64,000 bases of DNA from Rubellimicrobium thermophilum DSM 16684. GTDB taxonomy: Bacteria; Pseudomonadota; Alphaproteobacteria; Rhodobacterales; Rhodobacteraceae. The stretch spans positions 336,447 through 400,446 of the forward strand of contig NZ_KE557322.1 of the NCBI RefSeq assembly GCF_000442315.1, read 5' to 3'. The first letter of the stretch is position 1. Each line of letters opens with the position of its first letter. The notes beneath the pieces were generated by a model. It searched no databases. It worked only from the letters and a program-made list of their open reading frames with translations, and had not been told where the DNA came from. The translations under genes and the position numbers were made by a program. Shown one piece after another: positions 1 to 9,326 of this stretch.

Positions 1-491
1 TTGGTCAGCACCGTCTGGAAGGCCACGGCAGACCGATCGAGCAGCGCGAGGATCTCCGCATCCACGGGCTTGATGCCATGGCGGGCGTCGATCAGGACGA
101 AGGCGCGGCGCAGGCTCGGCCGGCCGGCCAGATAGGCCCGCAGGAGGCGCTGCCAGCGCTCCACGACGGCCTTCGGCGCTTCGGCAAAGCCATAGCCGGG
201 CAGATCCACGAGATAGTGCCGGTCCCCCAGGGCGAAATAGTTGATTTCCTGCGTGCGGCCGGGGGTACCGGAGGCGCGCGCCAATCCCTTGCGCCCTGTC
301 AGCGCATTGATGAGGCTGGACTTCCCGACATTGGAGCGGCCGGCAAAGCAGATCTCTGTCCGGTCGGGGGGCGGCAGGGCTTCCAGCGCCGTCACGCCCT
401 TGAGGAAGGTCACCGGGCCGGCGAAGAGACGCCGGCCGGTCTCTGCGGCCTCGGGGTCCGGATCGGGGGCAAGGGGAAAGGGCAGGGTCAC
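1..491 (-). CDS. engB: Ribosome biogenesis GTP-binding protein EngB (YihA/YsxC), C-terminus cut by window edge
   Basis: TRAFAC-class GTPase needed for late 50S subunit assembly. Visible in order: P-loop G1 GRSNVGKSS, a G2 threonine in TPGRTQ, and G3 DLPGYG. The sequence leaves the window inside the expected G4 (T-K-x-D), so about the last third is missing. The likely start is the GTG at 489-491 (V-T-L-P-F-P), which matches the usual short EngB N-terminus. No stop codon separates this gene from yidC upstream: both lie in one reading frame, so a YidC-EngB fusion is what the sequence literally encodes. A run of seven G (C on the coding strand) lies just upstream of the GTG. One base fewer there would end yidC at a TGA overlapping this GTG, the normal arrangement. 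The family call is certain; the fusion is not. Confidence 0.93.
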   Translation of the reverse strand, partial: MTLPFPLAPDPDPEAAETGRRLFAGPVTFLKGVTALEALPPPDRTEICFAGRSNVGKSSLINALTGRKGLARASGTPGRTQEINYFALGDRHYLVDLPGYGFAEAPKAVVERWQRLLRAYLAGRPSLRRAFVLIDARHGIKPVDAEILALLDRSAVAFQTVLT

Positions 492-2426
492 TTGCGTCTG
501 GGGGGGCGCCGGGGTGTTGGCCGCATCCGGCCTGTTGCGCCGCCAGCCGGCACGGATGTTCCCGAAGATGTCGGGCTTGGCGCCGTGGCTGCGCATGATC
601 AGATACTGCTGGACAAAGGTGATGAGGTTGTTCGCGATCCAGTAGAGCACCAGACCCGATGCGAAGGTGCCCAGCATGAACATGAAGATCCAGGGCATCC
701 AGGCAAAGATCATCCGCTGGGTCGGATCCGGGGGCACCGGGTTGAGCTTCTGCTGAAGCCACATCGAGATGCCGAGGCAGATGGGCAGCACGCCGATCGA
801 GAAGATGTGGAAGAAGCTGCCAACCTCTGGCGTGCCCCAGGGCAGCAGTCCGAAGAGGTTGAGGATCGAGGTCGGATCCGGTGCGGACAGATCGCGGATC
901 CAGAGGATCCAGGGGGCATGGCGCAGCTCGATGGTGACGAAGATCACCTTGTAGAGGGCAAAGAAGATCGGGATCTGCACGAGGATCGGCAGACAGCCCG
1001 AGGCCGGGTTCACCTTGTTGTCCCGGTAGAGCTTCATGATGCCCTGCTGGAGGGCCATGCGGTCATCGCCGACCTTCTCGCGCAGCGCCTCCATCTGGGG
1101 CTGGAGCTCGCGCATGCGCGCCATGGAGCTGTAGGATTTCCAGGCCAGCGGAAGGACCAGCGCCTTGATCACGAGGGTCAGCGCGATGATCGCCCAGCCC
1201 ATGTTCCCGATCATCTGATGGAGATGATGCAGGAGCCAGAACATCGGCTTGGTCAGGAACCAGAACCAGCCCCAGTCGATCGAATCGAGGAAGCGGTCGA
1301 TCCCCAGGACATTCTGGTAGTTGCGGATCGTCTCCCATTCCTTGGCACCGGCAAAGACCAGCGTGCGGTATTCCACCGCCGCACCGGGAGCGATGGTCTC
1401 GGCCGGGCGGCGCGCCAGCGTCTGGAGCGTGCCGGTCTGCGGAATGTAACGTGCGACCGAACGGAAGGCGCTGCCCGGCTCGGGGATCAGCGTGGTCATC
1501 CAGTACTTGTCGGTGAAGCCGATCCAGCCGTCCTGCGCGACCTCGATCACCTCCTGCCGCGAGCCGTCCTCGGCCGCAGGCAGATCGGGCAGATCGGGAT
1601 AGTCGATCTCCTGCAGCGTGCCATCCGACATGCGCACCACGCCTTCGTGCAGGATGAAGTTGGCGTAGGAGTCCTCTCGCCCCTCGCGGGCGATGAAGCC
1701 ATAGGGCGAGAGGGTGACGGCCTCGCCGGTCATGTTCTCCACCCGCTCGGTGATGGTGAACATGAATTCGTCATCCACCGAGATCACGCGCGTGAAGCGC
1801 AGGCCCCGGCCATTCTCCCAGGTCAGCGTCACCGGGCTGGACGGCGTGAGCGTGGCGACGATCTCGGCCCCTTGCAGGGGATCGCCGCCCAGGGCCGCCG
1901 GCGTGGGGGGAAGGGCGGCCCCCGCATCGGGATCGGCGGCCGCTCCGGCCTCGGGCGGGGGGGCGCCTTCGGCGAGCGTCCACACCGTGTCCGGGCCCGG
2001 CACGGCATCCGCAGCCAGGCCTTCGCCCGCGCTCCAGCCATGGACCACGTAATAGGGATAGGGAGAGCCCGCCGGCGTCAGCAGACGCACCAGTTCGGGA
2101 TTGTCGAGCGTGACGCGATAGCCCTTGAGCGCGAGATCATCGAGCCGCGCCCCCCGCAGGCTGAGCGACCCGGTCAGCGAGGGCGTGTCGATGGCGATGC
2201 GCGGCGCGGGCGTCAGGGTGCCCGAGACCTCCTCGGCCGTGACGGCACCGGGTTCGCCCGGTTCGGGTGCGGCCACGGCGGCAGCGGCCGTCTCGGAGGC
2301 GAGGGATCCCGGTTCGGGCGAGGGGGCCTGTTCGGGCGGCGGGAACAGCCAGAACCAGACGAGGATGACGAGGAAGCTCAGCCCCGTCGCAAGGATCAGG
2401 TTCTTGGTCTGATTCGGGTCGTTCAT
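488..2426 (-). CDS. yidC: Membrane protein insertase YidC (Oxa1 family)
   Basis: Inserts and folds inner-membrane proteins, alone or with SecYEG. The ATG at 2424-2426 gives an N-terminal membrane anchor ([19 protein letters not shown]). A large periplasmic beta-sandwich domain follows, with an Ala/Pro-rich linker. The conserved Oxa1 core begins near residue 380 ([19 protein letters not shown]) and includes the segment [20 protein letters not shown]. The C-tail reads [19 protein letters not shown], typical of alphaproteobacterial YidC. The frame does not stop here but runs on into EngB; the end given (488) is the TGA that would apply if the G7 run at the junction had six bases. It lies downstream of rpmH-rnpA-yidD-ttcA as in relatives, with an EAL-domain gene in between. 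Confidence 0.93.
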
Positions 2427-2774
2427 CGGAGATCCGTCCGGGCGCTTGGCTGGGCCGCGACAGGGCGCGCGGCGAGTCGAGTGCTTCAAGACCCGGCAGG
2501 CCGGACAGTCAAGCGGTTTTGCCGGTGGGCGCGGCAAGGACCGGCCGATCCGCGGGCGTCAGGCCTCACATCTTGTTGTGCGCCCTGTCCCGTTCGCCCT
2601 GGCACAGGCTCTCTGTCCGCACCGGTCCCGCACCGATCCCGGGGCGGCCCTTGTGTCAGGCGGGGTGTCAGGCGGGGTGTCAGGCGGCGGGCAGGGGGGC
2701 TGAGCCCATGCCCCGCTGCATGGCCCCGCATCCGGGCGAGGCCGCAGACCGCATCGGGGGCGCCTCAGGGGCCG
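2427..2774. other. Intergenic region upstream of yidC
   Basis: About 350 bases between the yidC start and the end of the EAL gene. Apart from the short tandem repeat at 2653-2687, I see no convincing gene, RNA or terminator. It should hold the yidC promoter or leader on the minus strand, but no clear -35/-10 pair stands out in this GC-rich stretch. Confidence 0.5.
2653..2687. repeat. 12-bp tandem repeat, three copies
   Basis: The unit GTGTCAGGCGGG occurs at 2653-2664 and 2665-2676 and, less its last base, at 2677-2687. It is noncoding and lies between the EAL gene and yidC. It is probably a slippage product. Confidence 0.8.
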
Positions 2775-4301
2775 TCAGACCACCCGGAGCCTTGTCCCGC
2801 CGTCGCGGCGCGCCTCCCAGGCCCGGAGCCAGCCGGCCGTCTCGCCGAAGGGCATGGGGCGGGCGATGCCGAACCCCTGCACATGACCGCAGCCGAGACG
2901 GGCGAGCACAGCCTGCTCGCCCGCGGTCTCTACCCCTTCGGCCAGCGTGTCGAGGCCCAGCCGGTCCGCCATCGTCAGGATCGCCGAGACCATCCGCGCC
3001 TGTTCGGGATCCTCGTCGATGCGGGTGACAAAACTGCGGTCGATCTTGATGCGCTCGATGGAAAAGCGCCGGATCGAGGTGATGGAGGCATGACCGGTGC
3101 CGAAGTCATCCAGATCGAGGCAGCAGCCGAGACGGGCCAGACTGGCCAGATTGCGGATCACCAGATCCTCGGACTGGGAGGCCACGACGGATTCGAGCAC
3201 CTCCACCACGAGCCGGTCAGGCGTCAGCCCGAAGCGGTCGAGCTCCCATCCGATTCGGTCCACGAGACGGGGATCGCACAGTTCGACCGAGGAGAAGTTG
3301 ACCCCCACACGCGGCACTGCAAGCCCCAACGCATCCCATTCCCGCAGCGCCGTCAGCGCATCGCGGATCATCTTCTGGCCCAGACGCGGCATGAGGCCGG
3401 CCTCTGCCACCGCAGGCAGGAATTCGGCCGGGGGAATCAACCCGCGCGAGGGATGCTGCCAGCGGGCCAGCGCCTCGAAGCCGGTGACCGCGCCGGTGGT
3501 GGTGCTGATCTGGGGCTGGAAATAGGCCTGGATCTCACCCCGCTCGAGCGCGGCGGCCACCTCCCCCGCAAGGGCGCCACGGCTGTTGATGCGGGCATGC
3601 ATCGCCTCGGAATAGGAGCGGATGGCCCCCGGCCCGTTGCGCTGAGCCTCGATCAGGGCGAGCATGGCTGCCTGAAGCAGTGTCTCGCCCGTGGGAGAGC
3701 GGAGCCGGGCCGGCAGGGCGAAGCCGACCGAGACGGTCAGATGGACGCTCATCCCGCCCAGGGCGATCGGCTCGGACAGGGCGCGCTGGAGACGGCCGGC
3801 AAGCTGGATCGCCCCCTCCAGATCAAGACGGCGGACCGGCGACAGCGCGACCGCGAACATGGGCCCCTCGAGCCGGGCGGCATGATCGGTTTCGCGCAGA
3901 TGATCGCGCAGACGTTGGGCCGTGACGGTGAGGATCCGTTCCACCGCGGCATGATCATGCCGTTCTTCCAGAAGGCGAAAGCGGTCGATCTCGATCACGA
4001 GGACGGCCGTGGATGGCCCATCCGGCCGTGCAGCGGCAAGGATGCGGTCCAGTGCGGAGACCAGGCCGTTTCGCGTGCCCAGACCGGTGAGCGCATCGCC
4101 CGGAGCCGGCGGCGCGCCGCGCGCCAGAGCCAGCCCGAGTGCCATGGCCGCCGGCACGGCGAGCGCCAGGGCCGCCTGCTCATCCCCCTCCTGCAGTGCA
4201 AGCGCCAGGGCGGCCGACAGGACCGCCAGGGCCAGAAGAACCCGCCCTGACGGGACCGCGAGGCCGCGCATGCGGCGGAACCGGGCTGTGTTGCGGATCA
4301 T
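2775..4301 (-). CDS. c-di-GMP phosphodiesterase (degenerate GGDEF + EAL), membrane-anchored
   Basis: Predicted to hydrolyse cyclic di-GMP. Two hydrophobic stretches near the N-terminus (LLALAVLSAALALAL and AALALAVPAAMALGLAL) anchor it in the membrane. A GGDEF-fold domain follows (from LTGLGTRNGL), but the active-site loop reads EGPMF instead of GGDEF, so cyclase activity is unlikely. The EAL domain keeps FEALARW, NFSSVEL, LDDFGTG, KIDRSF and AEGVET, the residues used for metal and substrate binding, so phosphodiesterase activity is plausible. The ATG at 4299-4301 (M-I-R-N) is preferred over a GTG 45 bases upstream because AAGGGG lies at good spacing before it. It sits between yidC and ttcA, an unusual place for a signalling gene. 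Confidence 0.88.
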   Translation of the reverse strand: MIRNTARFRRMRGLAVPSGRVLLALAVLSAALALALQEGDEQAALALAVPAAMALGLALARGAPPAPGDALTGLGTRNGLVSALDRILAAARPDGPSTAVLVIEIDRFRLLEERHDHAAVERILTVTAQRLRDHLRETDHAARLEGPMFAVALSPVRRLDLEGAIQLAGRLQRALSEPIALGGMSVHLTVSVGFALPARLRSPTGETLLQAAMLALIEAQRNGPGAIRSYSEAMHARINSRGALAGEVAAALERGEIQAYFQPQISTTTGAVTGFEALARWQHPSRGLIPPAEFLPAVAEAGLMPRLGQKMIRDALTALREWDALGLAVPRVGVNFSSVELCDPRLVDRIGWELDRFGLTPDRLVVEVLESVVASQSEDLVIRNLASLARLGCCLDLDDFGTGHASITSIRRFSIERIKIDRSFVTRIDEDPEQARMVSAILTMADRLGLDTLAEGVETAGEQAVLARLGCGHVQGFGIARPMPFGETAGWLRAWEARRDGGTRLRVV

Positions 4302-4373
4302 CGAGCGCCCCTTCGCTGCGGCCGGGGATCGGCCCGGCCCTTGCACGCTTAGGGCGAAAATCCAAACAGCACG

Positions 4374-5162
4374 TTAACGCGGAAGATGAATTTCCGTCGA
4401 ATTGTCCTGATCTGTCGCCGCCGGCCGCGGTGCCAGCGCCAGGAAATCCTGCAGCGCCGGATCGAGCAGATGCGAGGGCCGCACCGTCTGGAGCGCGCGG
4501 AACATGAGCGCCCGGCGACCGGGCGTGCGGCGCTCCCATTCGTCGAGCAGTGCCTTGACCTGCGCCCTCTGGAGCCCTTCCTGCGAGCCGCACAGGTCGC
4601 AGGGGATGATCGGATAGCCCATGGCGCGGGCGAATCGGTCGCAATCGGCCTCGGCGACATGGGCAAGGGGGCGCAGCACCAGCAGATCGCCCTCGTCATT
4701 CAGCAGCTTGGGCGGCATCGCGGCGAGGCGGGCCCCGAAGAACAGATTGAGGAAGAAGGTTTCCAGGATGTCGTCGCGATGATGGCCGAGAACGACGGCC
4801 TGGCACCCTTCCTCGCGCGCGATGCGATAGAGATGGCCCCGCCGCAGTCGCGAGCAGAGCGAACAGTAGGTCCGCCCCTGCGGGATCTTCGCGGTGACGA
4901 CGCTGTAGGTATCCTGATACTCGATCCGGTGGGGCACCCCCATGCGGGCGAGGAACTCGGGCAGGACGGTCGCGGGAAAGCCCGGCTGGCCCTGATCGAG
5001 ATTGCAGGCAAGCAGATCGACAGGCAGCAGGCCGCGCCATCTGAGCTCGTGCAGGATGGCGAGCAACGTGTAGCTGTCCTTGCCGCCCGACAGGCAGACA
5101 AGCCAGCGATGCCCCGGTGTCACCATGCCGTAGCGCTCGATCGCCTCGCGCACGTCCTGCAC
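4374..5162 (-). CDS. ttcA: tRNA 2-thiocytidine biosynthesis protein TtcA (5' end uncertain)
   Basis: ATP-dependent enzyme that thiolates C32 in tRNA using an Fe-S cluster. It shows the PP-loop SGGKDS (residues 25-30 of the stated frame) and the two cysteine pairs CSLC and CDLC. The stated start is a GTG that falls inside conserved sequence. The same frame continues upstream with the expected N-terminus ([19 protein letters not shown]) to about 5270, but contains no ATG, GTG or TTG there. An ATG at 5296-5298 lies in a neighbouring frame and would join this one if the run of nine G at 5258-5266 lost one base. Otherwise a CTG near 5288 is the only plausible full-length start. Confidence 0.9.
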   Translation of the reverse strand: MQDVREAIERYGMVTPGHRWLVCLSGGKDSYTLLAILHELRWRGLLPVDLLACNLDQGQPGFPATVLPEFLARMGVPHRIEYQDTYSVVTAKIPQGRTYCSLCSRLRRGHLYRIAREEGCQAVVLGHHRDDILETFFLNLFFGARLAAMPPKLLNDEGDLLVLRPLAHVAEADCDRFARAMGYPIIPCDLCGSQEGLQRAQVKALLDEWERRTPGRRALMFRALQTVRPSHLLDPALQDFLALAPRPAATDQDNSTEIHLPR

Positions 5163-5337
5163 GAGGCGCTTGCGCAGCTTGCGGAACTCCGTGGTGCGGG
5201 GGGCGCCGTGAAAGAGGGGATGGATATCGTCGGGGGCGTCGGTCGTGTCGCGCAGTCGGGGGGGGGCCTCCGGCGGCTCCTCTGTCAGATGGGCACATAG
5301 CCCCGGCCGGGCGGGAACGGAACCCCCGGGCCGGGAT

Positions 5338-5389
5338 CACTCCGGCACGTCACTCCGGCACGTCACTCCGGCACGTCACTCCGGCACGT
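5338..5389. repeat. 13-bp tandem repeat, four copies, at the 3' end of yidD
   Basis: The unit CACTCCGGCACGT occurs four times without interruption from 5338 to 5389. The yidD stop codon and last codons (D-V-P-E-stop) lie in the rightmost copy, and the other three form its 3' flank. Because 13 is not a multiple of three, read-through would change frame in each copy. Confidence 0.9.
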
Positions 5390-5597
5390 CGTCCACGCCC
5401 ATTCCGCCCCAGGGGTGACAGCGTGCCAGGCGGCGCAGAGCGAGCCAGCCCCCGCGAAGGGCGCCATGGCGCGACAGGGCCTCCAGCGCATAGGCCGAAC
5501 AGGTGGGGGTGTAGCGGCAATGATGGCCCACCCAGGGCGAGAGCAACAGCCGATAGGCCCGGACAGGCAGCGCGAGCATCCAAGCCGCGGGGGTCAT
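5376..5597 (-). CDS. yidD: Membrane protein insertion efficiency factor YidD
   Basis: A 73-aa peripheral membrane protein that aids YidC-dependent insertion. Typical features are an amphipathic N-terminus ([15 protein letters not shown]) and the conserved cysteine-rich core [15 protein letters not shown], then [17 protein letters not shown]. The ATG at 5595-5597 overlaps the rnpA stop (ATGA), so the two are translationally coupled. The C-terminal codons lie in a 13-bp tandem repeat. Confidence 0.95.
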   Translation of the reverse strand: MTPAAWMLALPVRAYRLLLSPWVGHHCRYTPTCSAYALEALSRHGALRGGWLALRRLARCHPWGGMGVDDVPE

Positions 5598-6022
5598 CGT
5601 CCCCCCTCCGCGGCGGTTCCCGGGACGGCGCCGGCAGCGGCGCTGGCGGCGGTCTCTTCCGTTGCGGCCCCGGGCGGCGGGCGGTGGATGCGGGCGAGCG
5701 CGCGGCGCAGATCCTCGCGCAGGCGGTCGAAGGGAAGATCGGCCGTCGTGCCGGGACGGCCGACCAGGACATAGTCCCAACCGGGCCGCCCCTGTTCGAC
5801 CAGAACCTCGCGCGCGAGGGCGCGCAGCCGGCGCTTGGCGCGGTTGCGGGCCACCGCATGGCCGACCTTGCGCGAACAAGTGAAGCCGACGCGCGGCGGA
5901 CCGTCATCCCCCCGCGCGCGGGCCTGGAGCGAGAAGCCGGGCATGCCGGCGCGCAGGGCCTGCGAGGCGGCGACGAAATCCGCACGCCGCTTCAGGACGG
6001 CAATCGGCCCTGCCGTCCCCAC
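5594..6022 (-). CDS. rnpA: Ribonuclease P protein component
   Basis: Protein subunit of RNase P, which with its RNA matures tRNA 5' ends. The diagnostic RNR region is present: [27 protein letters not shown] (quoted as two adjoining motifs, GFTCSRKVG and [10 protein letters not shown]). The C-terminus after residue 115 is an Ala/Gly/Pro-rich extension, longer than usual. It follows rpmH by one base and overlaps yidD by four, the classic bacterial arrangement. Confidence 0.95.
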   Translation of the reverse strand: MGTAGPIAVLKRRADFVAASQALRAGMPGFSLQARARGDDGPPRVGFTCSRKVGHAVARNRAKRRLRALAREVLVEQGRPGWDYVLVGRPGTTADLPFDRLREDLRRALARIHRPPPGAATEETAASAAAGAVPGTAAEGGR

Positions 6023-6023
6023 C

Positions 6024-6158
6024 TCAGGCGGAGAGAACCTTGCGGCCGCGGGCGCGGCGACGGCTCAGAACGGCACGGCCGCCCTTGGTCGCCATGCGCG
6101 CGCGAAAGCCGTGGCGGGCCTTGCGCACGCGGTTGGAAGGCTGGAAGGTGCGCTTCAT
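6024..6158 (-). CDS. rpmH: 50S ribosomal protein L34
   Basis: A 44-aa, highly basic ribosomal protein with the family sequence [18 protein letters not shown] followed by [11 protein letters not shown]. It is the first gene of the rpmH-rnpA-yidD operon. A good sigma-70-type promoter lies 62-90 bases upstream. Confidence 0.97.
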   Translation of the reverse strand: MKRTFQPSNRVRKARHGFRARMATKGGRAVLSRRRARGRKVLSA

Positions 6159-6219
6159 CGCGGAACACTCCGTCAGGGGCGCGCGAGGGCATCCCCCGGC
6201 GCTGTCATCCGAAGCCTGT

Positions 6220-6248
6220 CCCTTAGGCGAGCCGTCACGCCCTGTCAA
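6220..6248 (-). promoter_or_regulatory. Promoter for rpmH-rnpA-yidD
   Basis: On the minus strand a perfect TTGACA (plus-strand 6243-6248) is followed after 17 bases by TAAGGG (6220-6225). Spacing and position before rpmH fit a strong housekeeping promoter, although the -10 matches the consensus only partly. Confidence 0.6.
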
Positions 6249-6399
6249 CGCAAGGGGGGATGGGCTGCGGGCGGCCCCGGCGGGTCTGCGCGCCGCCTGG
6301 CGAAGCCCACAACGCATGCAGGGCAGACAAGCCGATACACAAGCGTGCGAGGCCGCCCTACATAGGGTCGGGGCCCTGACGGCCCCTTCGGGAGGCCCG

Positions 6400-7833
6400 A
6401 TGTTCCGCACGCTTTCGGGGCGGTTCCTGATCCTCACCGCGGCCTTCGCCCTTCTGGCGGAGGTGCTGATCGTCGTGCCCACGGTGGCGCGGTCGCGGCT
6501 CGACTATATCGAGGCGCGGCTCGAGGCGGCGCAGATCGCCTCGCTGGCCGCAGCGGCCGCCGATGCCCCGCTGGACGAGGCCCTGGAGGCAGAGCTGCTG
6601 CGCAATGCCGGCGTCTACAATGTCGCGCTGCGCCGGGATGCGATGCGGCAGCTGGCGCTGTCCTCGCCCATCCCCGAGCCGATCCATGCCACCTACGACC
6701 TGCGCGAAGCCGGCGCCTGGTCGCTGATCCGCGATGCGCTGGTCACCCTGGCCGATCCCGGGCGGCGGATCATCCGCATCATCGGACAACCCGTGCAGGA
6801 TGGGGGGGTGCTGATCGAGATCACCATGGAGCAGGGGCCGCTGCGCCGCGCGATGATCGAGGACGGGTTGCGTGTCCTTGGCCTTTCGGCGCTGCTGATC
6901 CTGCTGGTGGCGGCGCTTCTGGTGCTGGCGGTGCAGGTGCTGCTGGTGCGGCCCATCCGCGGCGTGGTGGATGCGATGCGCGCCTATGCCGCCGAGCCGG
7001 AGGATGCGCGCCGCATCCTCACGCCGACCGCCACCGTGATCGAGCTGCGCGAGGCGGAGGAGGCTCTGCGGTCGATGCAGCTCCAGCTCACCGGGGCGCT
7101 GCGGCAGAAGGAGCGGCTGGCCCAGCTGGGTGCGGCGGTCGCCAAGATCAGCCATGACCTGCGCAACATCCTGGCTTCGGCGCAGCTCTTCACCGACCGC
7201 CTGGAGGAGACCGACGACCCGCTGGCCCGGCGCCTTGCGCCCAAGATTGTGGCCGCGCTGAACCGGGCGATCTCGCTGTGCGAATCGACGCTGGCCTTCG
7301 GCCGGGTGGAGGAACCCCCCCCGCGCCTTGCCCGTGTCAACCTGGCCTCCATCGTGGCCGAGGTCATCGATGGCGAGCGCCTCGCCGCAGGAGATCAGGA
7401 CATCTCCTTCTCCGAGGACATCCCCAGGGGGCTGATGCTGCGCGCGGATGGAGAGCAGATCCATCGGGTGCTGCTCAATCTGGTGCGCAATGCCCGGCAG
7501 GCGATCGCGGCCACGGGCGAGGCAGGGGAGATCGGCCTGCGCGCCTGGGAGGACGACGAAGCCTGGTGGATCAGCATTGCCGATACGGGGCCCGGCCTGC
7601 CGCCCAAGGCGCGCGAGCATCTCTTCCAGCCCTTTCAGGGGCGGGCCAGCAAGGGGGGGACGGGGCTCGGCCTGGCCATCGCGGCCGAGCTGATACGCGG
7701 ACATGGCGGGCGGCTCGAGCTGCGCCGCAGCGACGAGACGGGCACGGAATTCGTCATCCGCCTGCCCAAGGAGGACAGCGCCCTGTCCCCCGTCGCCGAC
7801 CGTCCGCCCCTGCCGCCCGAGGCCGCGGAATAG
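6400..7833 (+). CDS. Membrane sensor histidine kinase
   Basis: Two-component sensor of 477 aa. It has a membrane segment at about residues 8-30, a periplasmic domain of some 120 residues, a second membrane segment ([21 protein letters not shown], about 160-182) and a HAMP-like linker. The phospho-acceptor box ISHDLRN follows (His near 251), then N-box [11 protein letters not shown]1 DTGPGLP and G2 GGTGLGLA. No response regulator lies beside it. The ATG at 6400 was chosen because the membrane segment begins directly after it; an in-frame open stretch upstream runs antisense to rpmH and is not coding. Confidence 0.9.
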   Translation: MFRTLSGRFLILTAAFALLAEVLIVVPTVARSRLDYIEARLEAAQIASLAAAAADAPLDEALEAELLRNAGVYNVALRRDAMRQLALSSPIPEPIHATYDLREAGAWSLIRDALVTLADPGRRIIRIIGQPVQDGGVLIEITMEQGPLRRAMIEDGLRVLGLSALLILLVAALLVLAVQVLLVRPIRGVVDAMRAYAAEPEDARRILTPTATVIELREAEEALRSMQLQLTGALRQKERLAQLGAAVAKISHDLRNILASAQLFTDRLEETDDPLARRLAPKIVAALNRAISLCESTLAFGRVEEPPPRLARVNLASIVAEVIDGERLAAGDQDISFSEDIPRGLMLRADGEQIHRVLLNLVRNARQAIAATGEAGEIGLRAWEDDEAWWISIADTGPGLPPKAREHLFQPFQGRASKGGTGLGLAIAAELIRGHGGRLELRRSDETGTEFVIRLPKEDSALSPVADRPPLPPEAAE

Positions 7834-7904
7834 GCGGCCATCGATCCGTCCGCCCCCTCTTGCCATCCGCGGCGGCTGCGGCTACATGGCGCCCACTCTG
7901 TCGC

Positions 7905-7981
7905 GCGCTGGTAGCTCAGTTGGATAGAGTACTTGACTACGAATCAAGGGGTCGGGGGTTCGAATCCTCCCCAGCGCGCCA
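7905..7981 (+). tRNA. tRNA-Arg(ACG)
   Basis: 77-nt cloverleaf. Acceptor GCGCTGG pairs with CCAGCGC, the anticodon stem is CTTGA/TCAAG around loop CTACGAA (anticodon ACG), the T-arm is GGGGG-TTCGAAT-CCTCC, and CCA is encoded. Confidence 0.97.
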
Positions 7982-8197
7982 GAATCTCTTCCTCCGAAGC
8001 AGGCCGATGCAGGGTCCGCCGCGGCGGACCGGGCCGGACGCATCCGATGTGTTGGCGGATGCTCCGGGGACTTGCCCGGAAGCCGCCCGGATTCATGGTA
8101 GCGCCACCTCCGTTGCAACTTCGCGCAGGCGGCGCTAAGCGGGGTCAGGGGACCAGACCGGCGGGGCAACCGCCGCGGCAACAGGGAGAGAACAGGG

Positions 8198-9301
8198 GTG
8201 AAGGAACCCGCCTCCGATGAGGCCTTTGTGGCCTTTGAGCGCGTCCAGAAAAGCTATGACGGCGTCACGCTTGTCGTGAAGGATCTCAACCTGTCGATCG
8301 CGAAGGGCGAGTTCCTGACGATGCTCGGCCCGTCCGGTTCCGGCAAGACGACCTGTCTCATGATGCTGGCCGGCTTCGAGACGGCGACGCATGGGCAGAT
8401 CCGTCTGGCAGGCCGGGACATCAACGACGTGCCCCCTCACAAGCGGGGCATCGGCATGGTGTTCCAGAATTATGCGCTGTTTCCCCACATGTCGGTGGCC
8501 GAGAACCTGGCCTTCCCCCTCGAGGTGCGGGGAATCGGCAAGGCCGAGCGCGAGGCCAAGATCGCCCGCGCCCTCGACATGGTGAAGATGGGCGCCTTCG
8601 CCGGCCGCCGTCCCGCCCAGCTTTCGGGCGGCCAGCAGCAGCGCATCGCCCTGGCCCGCGCCCTCGTCTTCGAGCCCGAGCTCGTGCTGATGGACGAGCC
8701 GCTCGGCGCGCTCGACAAGCAGTTGCGCGAGCACATGCAGTTCGAGATCAAGCATCTGGCGGACAATCTCGGCATCACGGTGGTCTATGTGACCCACGAC
8801 CAGACCGAGGCGCTGACCATGTCGGACCGCGTCGCGGTCTTCAATGACGGCGTCGTCCAGCAGCTCGCCCCGCCCGACGAGCTCTATGAGCGGCCCATGA
8901 ACAGCTTCGTCGCCCGCTTCATCGGCGAGAACAATGCCCTTGAGGGGACCGTCGAGCAGATCGCCGGGGGGCGCTGCACGGTGCGTCTGCCGGATGGGTC
9001 CGTGATCGATGCGGTGCCCGTCAACGTCTCGCGTCCGGGAGAGCGCACAAGGGTCTCCATCCGCCCCGAACGGGTGGAGTTTCGTCCCGAACGGCTGCAG
9101 GCGGATGCCCACACGCTCGAGGCCGAGGTGCTCGAATTCACCTATATGGGCGAAAGCTTCCGGGCCCGGCTGCGCGTCGCGGGGACGGACGAATTCGTGA
9201 TGAAATACCGCAACGCTGCCGATCAGCGCCGGCTTCGGCCGGGCGAGCGGCTGCGCATCGGCTGGCTGCCCGAGGATTGCCGCGCGCTCGATGCGGCGTG
9301 A
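8198..9301 (+). CDS. ABC transporter ATP-binding protein, PotA-like
   Basis: Nucleotide-binding subunit of an importer of the spermidine/putrescine type. Walker A GPSGSGKT (about residue 43), signature LSGGQQQR, Walker B LVLMDEP and switch histidine THD are all intact. A C-terminal TOBE-type domain follows. Translation starts at a GTG with a purine-rich GGGAGAGAACAGG before it. It is the first gene of a four-gene cassette (ATPase, binding protein, two permeases). The true substrate cannot be read from sequence. Confidence 0.93.
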   Translation: MKEPASDEAFVAFERVQKSYDGVTLVVKDLNLSIAKGEFLTMLGPSGSGKTTCLMMLAGFETATHGQIRLAGRDINDVPPHKRGIGMVFQNYALFPHMSVAENLAFPLEVRGIGKAEREAKIARALDMVKMGAFAGRRPAQLSGGQQQRIALARALVFEPELVLMDEPLGALDKQLREHMQFEIKHLADNLGITVVYVTHDQTEALTMSDRVAVFNDGVVQQLAPPDELYERPMNSFVARFIGENNALEGTVEQIAGGRCTVRLPDGSVIDAVPVNVSRPGERTRVSIRPERVEFRPERLQADAHTLEAEVLEFTYMGESFRARLRVAGTDEFVMKYRNAADQRRLRPGERLRIGWLPEDCRALDAA

Positions 9302-9326
9302 AGAAACGACTACAGGGAGAACGACA

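Noticed and set aside
78-4250. A 1390-codon open frame on the plus strand
   Set aside because: It runs antisense to engB, yidC and the EAL gene, whose motifs are clear; it is His/Arg/Gly-rich and without domains, the usual mirror of GC-rich codon bias. Similar mirrors (for example 9138-10757 minus, 10393-12108 minus, 39554-42166 minus and 50597-53224 minus) were dropped for the same reason.
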